18,008 nt of DNA from JAXHTH01 sp034211115 (lineage in GTDB: Bacteria > Planctomycetota > Phycisphaerae > Phycisphaerales > SM1A02): assembly GCA_034211115.1 (NCBI GenBank), contig JAXHTH010000006.1, positions 1 to 18,008 on the forward strand, given 5' to 3'. Shown piece by piece: positions 7,738 through 11,950 of the stretch. The first letter of the stretch is position 1, and each line of letters begins with the position of its first letter. The notes under the pieces are model-generated. The model saw only the letters and a list, made by a program, of their open reading frames with translations. It made no database searches and was not told the DNA's origin. The position numbers and the translations under genes were made by a program.

Positions 7738-8198
7738 GATTGCGTCGCCTCGTGCTGCTCGGACGCGACCGAGGCGGCGGCCAGCTCCTGCCCGACCGGC
7801 CCGATCTCCTCGAGCACGTCGTTGATTTGATTGACTTCCCGCAGGAACGGCTTGGTGCAGACGGTGCAGATCGCCACCAGGCGCAGGCGGCGGGTGTCCA
7901 GCCCGCGCTCCTTCATCCGCTCATAGGTGTTGCTGACGATCTGCGCCGTCCGCTCGGGGGCCCCTTTGAAGGGGCAGTCGGCGCCGCTGAACATGATGAG
8001 GATGGCGTCGATGCCGCGCTGAAAGGCGCGAAGGTAGAACTCCTCCGGGAACATCGCCGCGCTGACCACGGGCAGGATGTAGACGTTGCAGGGGTACTCG
8101 GCGCGGCTTTGCCCGACGGCGTCGGCGCCGGCATAGCCGCCGGAGAGCGTGGCCAGGACGAGGACCTTCCGCCGCTCGGGGGGCGCGTCGGTGTTCAT
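7734..8198 (-). CDS. MvhD/FlpD-like protein lacking most iron-sulfur cysteines
   Basis: 154 residues. The core matches the MvhD/FlpD family (delta subunit of methyl-viologen-reducing hydrogenase, PF02662-type): YAGADAVGQSRAEYPCNVYI, a segment matching the family's EFILKAL..G.D block (EEFYLRAFQRGIDAILIM), then SGADCPFKGAPERTAQI. In MvhD a CCNWC-type motif precedes AGAD, another Cys follows the next strand, and GCHPGDCHY ends the cluster site. Here these read TLSGGYAGAD, VVSAAMF and FSGADCPF. Only Cys75 is kept at a family position. Cys37, Cys111 and Cys114 (ICTVC) are elsewhere. A normal [2Fe-2S] cluster is therefore unlikely. AGGAG precedes the ATG by about 11 bases, and the stop overlaps the qmoA start (ATGA). 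In canonical QmoB this domain is fused at the C-terminus. Its role here, structural or thiol-based, is unknown. Confidence 0.85.
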   Translation of the reverse strand: MNTDAPPERRKVLVLATLSGGYAGADAVGQSRAEYPCNVYILPVVSAAMFPEEFYLRAFQRGIDAILIMFSGADCPFKGAPERTAQIVSNTYERMKERGLDTRRLRLVAICTVCTKPFLREVNQINDVLEEIGPVGQELAAASVASEQHEATQS

Positions 8199-8210
8199 GG
8201 CGGCCGGCTC

Positions 8211-8465
8211 CTACTTGCCCCGTCGAACGAAGATGCGGTCGTACCCGTCGCCTTGCGCGGCGCCGAGGTACTCGTGTCCCACCTTCGCGGCCCAGGTGGG
8301 GATGTCGTTCTTGGTGGACGGATCGCCGGAGCGGATCTCGACGGTCTGGCCCACCTGAATGGTCCCGATGGCCTTCTTCGCCTCCAGCAGGGGGCCGGGG
8401 CAGGCCATCCCGCGGGCATCGACCACTTTGTCCGGCTGCATGGTTTCCAGATCAGCATCGCTCAT
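8211..8465 (-). CDS. tusA: TusA-family sulfur carrier protein
   Basis: 84 residues, the usual TusA length. The hallmark VDARGMACPGPLLEAKKAI carries Cys22 in the CPxP motif, the residue that holds sulfane sulfur as a persulfide in characterised TusA proteins. The family's second half (GQTVEIRSGDPSTKNDIPTW, then a conserved KVGHEYLG region) is complete. GGAG lies about 9-12 bases before the ATG. The gene sits 73 bp after the DsrE2-like gene and 12 bp before the MvhD-like gene. TusA with DsrE-type partners next to Hdr-like or Qmo genes points to a cytoplasmic sulfur-trafficking role in energy metabolism rather than tRNA thiolation, for which tusBCDE would be expected. That is inference from context. 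Confidence 0.95.
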   Translation of the reverse strand: MSDADLETMQPDKVVDARGMACPGPLLEAKKAIGTIQVGQTVEIRSGDPSTKNDIPTWAAKVGHEYLGAAQGDGYDRIFVRRGK

Positions 8466-8538
8466 GATTCGTGCTCCATCAGAGTCGTTTGGTCAGCGCG
8501 GGCAACGCGGCCGGGCGTCCGACCCGGCCGTCGCCGCG

Positions 8539-8901
8539 CTAGCAGAAGGTCAAGACCACGTCGGCCTCTTCGGCGGCGGCGACGAAGGTGGCCACCCCGC
8601 CGCACTCCACCCCGTCGATCAGATCGCTTTCGTTGATGTCCGCGATGGAGAAGGCCGCGGAACAGGCGACCATCTTCGCGTTCCCCTCCCGGGCCAGCGC
8701 GATGAACTCGGGCAGCGTCTTCGGCGCGCCGGGAAGCGTGATCTTCTCCGCACCCCCCTTCCGGACGATGTTCAGCCCCGTCATGGTGAAGAACATGAAC
8801 ACTTCCATCTCGTTGGCGAGGGCGCCCATGCTCAGCATGAAGGGAGGGAACGCCCGGTAGGGATCGTCCGATCCGCAGAACACGACCATCTTCGAGGCCA
8901 T
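8539..8901 (-). CDS. DsrE2-like sulfurtransferase/persulfide carrier
   Basis: 120 residues of the DsrE/DsrF-like fold, closest by motif to the DsrE2 group (DrsE_2-type). KMVVFCGSDD opens the first strand and EVFMFFTMTGLNIV follows. The key segment is KMVACSAAFSIADINESDLIDGVECGGVATFV, given here in two parts around Cys80: the KMVACSAAF strand and the ESDLIDGVECGGVATF tail typical of the group. Cys80 matches the conserved sulfur-binding cysteine. Further cysteines are Cys9, Cys100 and Cys120, the last residue of the protein. No N-terminal membrane helix is present. The ATG overlaps the arsR stop (TGATG), with AAGGAA upstream inside arsR. In sulfur oxidisers DsrE-type proteins exchange persulfide sulfur with TusA, and the adjacent tusA supports the same here. 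Confidence 0.88.
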   Translation of the reverse strand: MASKMVVFCGSDDPYRAFPPFMLSMGALANEMEVFMFFTMTGLNIVRKGGAEKITLPGAPKTLPEFIALAREGNAKMVACSAAFSIADINESDLIDGVECGGVATFVAAAEEADVVLTFC

Positions 8902-9356
8902 CAGCTTCTTCCTTTTTCTCGGGAACGGGATGTCTGTGAGCGCGGGGTGGAATCCCCCGCCCGGGAAGGCGGCTCACGGTCGGCCGCCGCTTGCGCTTCG
9001 GCCTGAACTTCCGACTGCCGGCGCTGCACGGCCCGCATGACCGAGCGCCGGTCGCGCACGCGCAGCGGATGATCCTGCGCGAGGATCTGCATCATCTTCT
9101 TCACCAGGGTGGGTCGAACGATGTAGTAGCAGCGCAGCGATCCGGCGACGTGGCAGTCGATGAGCCCGGCGTTGCGCAGCGCGGCGATGTGCTGAGACAG
9201 GTGGGGCTGAACGATCGAGATCATCGAGTTGATGTCTTTGACGCACCGGGGCTGTTCGCACAACGACTCGAGGATCATCAGGCGCACGGGATGCGCCATG
9301 GCCCGCAGCCATTGCGTCTGCTCGGCCCAGATCTCATCTTGCGGCACGTGCACCAT
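8901..9356 (-). CDS. ArsR-family winged-helix repressor heading the sulfur operon
   Basis: 151 residues. Residues ~12-95 form a typical ArsR domain: LRAMAHPVRLMILESL, then the helix-turn-helix CVKDINSMISIVQPHLSQHI, the recognition-to-wing transition ALRNAGLIDCHVAGSLRCYYIV. Four cysteines (33, 38, 68, 76) lie in or next to the DNA-binding domain. ArsR members sense metals through such residues or, like SqrR and BigR, persulfides through a cysteine pair. Given the TusA and DsrE2-like genes downstream, a persulfide sensor is plausible but unproven, since the cysteine spacing was not aligned to SqrR. The tail from ~100 is hydrophilic and probably disordered (QRRQSEVQAEAQAAADRE). It is the first gene after the 9437-9465 promoter and probably autoregulates. 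The Shine-Dalgarno is weak (GAGAGCGAAGCG). Confidence 0.92.
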   Translation of the reverse strand: MVHVPQDEIWAEQTQWLRAMAHPVRLMILESLCEQPRCVKDINSMISIVQPHLSQHIAALRNAGLIDCHVAGSLRCYYIVRPTLVKKMMQILAQDHPLRVRDRRSVMRAVQRRQSEVQAEAQAAADREPPSRAGDSTPRSQTSRSREKGRS

Positions 9357-9373
9357 CGCTTCGCTCTCGCGCG

Positions 9374-9389
9374 CCTCCGTGATCGGAGG
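9374..9389 (-). promoter_or_regulatory. Small hairpin in the arsR 5' leader
   Basis: CCTCCG and CGGAGG are separated by four bases, giving a 6-bp stem 17 bases before the arsR start in the ~74-nt leader. The 3' arm contains a CGGAGG that resembles a Shine-Dalgarno sequence but is too far from the ATG to serve directly. Function unknown. Confidence 0.3.
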
Positions 9390-9413
9390 GCGACCATGTG
9401 CGCGGGGACGGAC

Positions 9414-9443
9414 ATAGATAACTGTATATGGATAGTATTATAT
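9414..9443. promoter_or_regulatory. Candidate ArsR operator (AT-rich dyad over the -10 and transcription start)
   Basis: An AT-rich island in otherwise ~70% GC DNA. Pairing outward from 9428/9429, 9 of 15 positions are complementary, including ATA/TAT ends and an ACT...AGT core (9421-9423 with 9434-9436). There is also a direct repeat of GATA at 9417 and 9431. ArsR repressors usually bind imperfect AT-rich dyads at or over the -10 and start site, as here. The dyad is imperfect, so the exact half-sites are uncertain. Confidence 0.45.
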
Positions 9444-9465
9444 CAGGTTTAGGCTATCCGGTCAA
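9437..9465 (-). promoter_or_regulatory. Sigma-70 promoter of the arsR-qmoC sulfur operon
   Basis: On the minus strand the -35 is TTGACC (9465-9460) and the -10 is TATAAT (9442-9437), with the ideal 17-base spacing. Eleven of twelve hexamer bases match consensus, which is rare in DNA of this GC content. Transcription should start near 9430, leaving a ~74-nt leader before arsR. Confidence 0.85.
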
Positions 9466-9675
9466 CTCGTTATGCAGCGAAGCATGGATGGGCCGGCGCT
9501 GCGCCGACCCCGGCGCACGTCATCCCGGCTGCGCCCGCGCCGCGCGCCCTCCGGGCGCGACCCGCGGGAGAGGGCGGCGGGCGAGGACCGCAACCCGTTT
9601 GCCGAGCGTGGCTTGGAGTCTGCGCCCCCGTCCCGGAGATCCTCCCTCACGCTCAATGAGACCCGTTGACAAGTG
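9466..9675. other. Intergenic region downstream of the MBL hydrolase gene
   Basis: About 210 bp with no supportable gene. It is extremely GC-rich and dense in short inverted repeats. The clearest is CGCGCCC-TCC-GGGCGCG at 9543-9559 (7-bp stem, no T-run on either side), which might end minus-strand transcription from the hydrolase gene. TTGACA-AG-TGTCAA sits at 9666-9679, across the hydrolase stop codon. Confidence 0.5.
9543..9559 (-). terminator. GC hairpin, possible terminator for the MBL hydrolase gene
   Basis: A perfect 7-bp stem with a 3-base loop lies about 117 bases after the hydrolase stop and before the sulfur-operon promoter. There is no T-run after it, so it could only act as a non-canonical or Rho-assisted stop. 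Confidence 0.25.
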
Positions 9676-9679
9676 TCAA
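9666..9679. repeat. Perfect inverted repeat TTGACA-AG-TGTCAA
   Basis: Two 6-bp arms with a 2-base spacer. The right arm contains the stop codon of the MBL hydrolase (tca at 9676-9678 on the plus strand). Each arm equals a consensus -35 box, but no -10 follows at the right distance on either strand. It may be a regulator site or chance. Confidence 0.45.
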
Positions 9680-10611
9680 TTCGAGGTCTTCTCCGCGCGC
9701 GGGAACCCGAGGCGACTGCCCACACCGACCTCGACGCAGCGTTCGTCAAAGGCCCTCTTCATCGCCGTCCGGGCGTTGTCGCCCGAGCAGTGGCAGGGGG
9801 CCACCTGCTGCGCATCGAGCCTCTCCAGGCCGGTGATGACCTGCCGGAGCTGGTCGGGGGTTGCGCGAACGAGATGGAACCCGCCCAGCACGAGCCGGAC
9901 CGGCTTCTTCCTCTGCTCGTGCGCCGCCTGCGCGAGCGGCACGATGCCCGGATGCGCGCAGCCGGTGATGACGAGAAGGCCTTCCGGCGTGTCGAGAGAG
10001 AGGCCCTGCTCGGGAATGGGTTCCATGAGCACGCCGGTCGTGTGCACGCCGGGGCAGATCTCCCGCGGCCCTTCGGTCTCGATCACGTGCTCCGCCACGC
10101 GCCTCACCTCCGCCTTGAATCGGTCGGGGAAGACCTTCGGCAGGTAGACATCCACCTTCGGGTTGACGGCAAGGAAGGCATCGAGCCCGCCGGTGTGATC
10201 GCCGTGGATGTGCGAGAGGACGACGGCGTCGATCTCCCTGGGGTCGATGCCGCACTTGTTCATGTTGCGGAGGAGGATGTCGCCCTCGCCGCCCGTGTCG
10301 AAGAGGATGGTCTTTTCGCAGCCGGTGATGACGCAGCCGAATCCCCAGGCGGTTTTGAGCCCCTCCTGATGCGGATTGTTGTCGTAGACGATGCGGAGCA
10401 CGATTTCGTCTCCCGGCGTTGAAGGCTGCGATTCCTGCGCGGCGGCAGGCTCGTGGCTGTCCTGTGGCCGGGCGGGCGTCGCGAAGGCGAGCAGAAGCCC
10501 CGTCAGCACGAGAGGACCGAGGAGCGCACTGCCGAAGTGCACGCGCCGCAGGGCCGAACGCGGACGCCGCCAACCGGGCGACAACGCTCTGGATCGAAGA
10601 TCGTCGCACAT
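9676..10611 (-). CDS. Exported MBL-fold metal-dependent hydrolase (COG1237-like)
   Basis: 311 residues from the ATG at 10611, chosen because GAGGAG lies 6 bases before it. An open frame extends upstream to 10815 but through non-coding-looking sequence. Residues 1-52 look like a signal peptide with a long basic n-region and the core LLGPLVLTGLLLAFATPARP. The metallo-beta-lactamase motif is SHIHGDHTGG (His134, His136, Asp138, His139), with further metal ligands at His220 (TGCAHPG) and His246 (GGFHLV). FDTGGEGDILLRN and the TGCAHPG/GGFHL pair resemble COG1237 hydrolases, whose archaeal relatives are annotated as dihydropterin-ribofuranosyl-aminobenzene phosphate synthases. The substrate here is unknown. 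The motif does not look like a persulfide dioxygenase, so I do not link it to the sulfur operon. It ends 240 bp before that operon's transcription start. Confidence 0.85.
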   Translation of the reverse strand: MCDDLRSRALSPGWRRPRSALRRVHFGSALLGPLVLTGLLLAFATPARPQDSHEPAAAQESQPSTPGDEIVLRIVYDNNPHQEGLKTAWGFGCVITGCEKTILFDTGGEGDILLRNMNKCGIDPREIDAVVLSHIHGDHTGGLDAFLAVNPKVDVYLPKVFPDRFKAEVRRVAEHVIETEGPREICPGVHTTGVLMEPIPEQGLSLDTPEGLLVITGCAHPGIVPLAQAAHEQRKKPVRLVLGGFHLVRATPDQLRQVITGLERLDAQQVAPCHCSGDNARTAMKRAFDERCVEVGVGSRLGFPRAEKTSN

Positions 10612-10835
10612 GTCCTGCTCCTCAGGCGAGCGGTTCGCACGGGCGTCCCGCCGGACGGGGAGTTCGGCGGGGCCGTCTATTCCGGATATCAACATACTGA
10701 TTAAAACGGGACCCGCGGCCCCGGTTGCGAAACCGCCGCGGGCCGTCGGGCATCCGCGCTCCGCGGACGAGCGCGACGCAGGTGCACCACGTCGCGAAAC
10801 GGGCTGCCCCCTCATCGCTCACGACTCATGACTCA
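10612..10835. other. Intergenic region between the DRG-like GTPase and the MBL hydrolase
   Basis: No gene seen. From right to left on the minus strand it holds four heptamer repeats touching the GTPase stop, a long imperfect hairpin followed by TTTTAAT, and an AT-rich pocket at about 10684-10706 that may contain the hydrolase promoter, although no good -35/-10 pair was found. The hydrolase ribosome binding site is at 10618-10623. Confidence 0.5.
10704..10742 (-). terminator. Hairpin plus T-run, candidate terminator of the gmk-to-GTPase unit
   Basis: CCCGCGG (10712-10718) pairs with CCGCGGG (10736-10742), and CGGTT (10722-10726) with AACCG (10731-10735), around a 4-base loop with a 3-base bulge. 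On the minus strand the stem is followed by TCCCG and then TTTTAAT. It lies about 95 bases after the GTPase stop. The T-run is short and displaced by five bases, so confidence is moderate. Confidence 0.4.
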
Positions 10836-10838
10836 TCA
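10811..10838. repeat. Four tandem heptamers overlapping the GTPase stop codon
   Basis: On the plus strand: CTCATCG, CTCACGA, CTCATGA, CTCATCA, a CTCAYSR consensus. On the minus strand the units are TGATGAG, TCATGAG, TCGTGAG and CGATGAG, and the first supplies the TGA stop of the GTPase gene. Similar ACTCATCACTC-like heptad tracts occur at gene ends in some planctomycete genomes, from memory. Confidence 0.6.
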
Positions 10839-11903
10839 CTGCGTATGCAGCTCGACGATGTCGCCATCGGCGACTTCGTGCTCGCCGCCCACCTGCTGGC
10901 CGTCGAAGACCTCGCGCCCCCACATGCGGGCATACCGGAACTTCGCCGCGATGTCGCGGTGGACGAGGCGCGCCACGTCCGCCACCGTCTGGCCGCGGCG
11001 GACAGTGAACGGTTCGGTCATGTCCGCCGGCTCGCCGGGCGTCTTCGTATACACCCGCACGACCTGAAGTCCCTCGAAAAGAAGCGGGCCGACGCGATCG
11101 CACCCGTCGCCGGTCGCGGCGGACGTGCTCACGGCGGGATAGCTGACCCCCAGCAACTCTTCGAGCACCTTCACCTCTTCGGGATCGGGATCGAGATCGC
11201 TCTTGTTCGCCACGAGCAGGGTGGGCAGCTCGATGCGGAAGGGGTCCTTCATCTCCGCCTCGTCATCTTCATCGACGCCCCTCGACGTGGCGGGCGCATC
11301 CGCGGGCGGCGCCGGCTGATCGCCGAGCCCAGGCCAGTGCTCGATGAGTGCGATCTTCTTTTCGGCCAGTCGATCGCGAATCACCTGCACCTGCTCGACG
11401 CACGCGGCGTCGCTGACATCGACGATGAGCAGGGCCGCATCGGCGCGCTCCAGCGCGTTGTGCAGCCAGGGCTCGATGTACTCGGCCGAGATCGGCGGCA
11501 GGTCCACGAGCTGAAACTGGATGTCCTCATGAGGCAGCATTCCCGGCGTGGGGATCTGCGTCGTGAACGGGCCGGGCGCGATGTCGGGATGCGCGCCGGT
11601 GAGGCGCGCGTGGAGCGAGGACTTGCCCGAGTTGGGCGGGCCGAGCAGCACGACCTGCCCCGCCCCGGCGGGCCGGACCGAATACGTCGGCGCCGTGCGG
11701 CCCCCTTTCCTCTTCGGACCGGCGAGCTGCTCGGTGAGCTGCTTGATGCGGGTCTTGATGTCCGCCTGGACGTGCTCGGTGCCCTTGTGCTTGGGGATCG
11801 TCCGCAGCATTTCCTTGAGGCACGCCAGGCGGTCCCTCGGCTCGCGCGCTTCGCGGAACGCCTGCTCGGCCTTGCGGTATTCGGCGGTGACGTTCGTGGG
11901 CAT
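10836..11903 (-). CDS. DRG/Obg-like GTPase with C-terminal TGS domain
   Basis: 355 residues. N-terminal charged helices (1-70, EYRKAEQAFREAREPRDRL) resemble the DRG-type lead region. GTPase motifs: P-loop GPPNSGKSS at ~86-94; G3 reads DLPP at ~132 where the family usually has DxPG; G4 NKSD at ~232; and a G5-like STSAATG. An acidic, proline-rich insertion (about 185-220) lies between G3 and G4. Residues ~282-355 are a TGS domain (VVRVYTKTPGEPADM ... VADGDIVELHTQ), which in DRG, YchF and RelA proteins binds RNA or ribosomes. Family knowledge suggests a ribosome- or translation-associated GTPase. The missing G3 glycine may alter nucleotide-coupled switching. It starts 47 bp after the channel gene, with GAGGA before the ATG, and is likely cotranscribed with it. 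Confidence 0.88.
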   Translation of the reverse strand: MPTNVTAEYRKAEQAFREAREPRDRLACLKEMLRTIPKHKGTEHVQADIKTRIKQLTEQLAGPKRKGGRTAPTYSVRPAGAGQVVLLGPPNSGKSSLHARLTGAHPDIAPGPFTTQIPTPGMLPHEDIQFQLVDLPPISAEYIEPWLHNALERADAALLIVDVSDAACVEQVQVIRDRLAEKKIALIEHWPGLGDQPAPPADAPATSRGVDEDDEAEMKDPFRIELPTLLVANKSDLDPDPEEVKVLEELLGVSYPAVSTSAATGDGCDRVGPLLFEGLQVVRVYTKTPGEPADMTEPFTVRRGQTVADVARLVHRDIAAKFRYARMWGREVFDGQQVGGEHEVADGDIVELHTQ

Positions 11904-11950
11904 GGCCGTCCTCGCGGGTGAGTCATGCGATCGCGGCGTTCTCCGACATT

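Noticed and set aside
4779..7830. Long plus-strand open frames opposite qmoB and qmoA (4779-5840 and 6472-7830)
   Set aside because: Antisense shadows. The minus strand encodes cluster motifs and FAD folds, and the plus-strand products are featureless.
9472..9669. A 65-codon plus-strand frame in the intergenic region upstream of the sulfur operon
   Set aside because: Its product is Arg/Pro-rich (RRPRRTSSRLRPRRAPSGRD), typical of random GC-rich sequence, with no ribosome binding site or family motif.
10612..10815. N-terminal extension of the MBL hydrolase to 10815
   Set aside because: The extension crosses the terminator-like hairpin and the AT-rich pocket. The ATG at 10611 has a good ribosome binding site and leads into a signal peptide.
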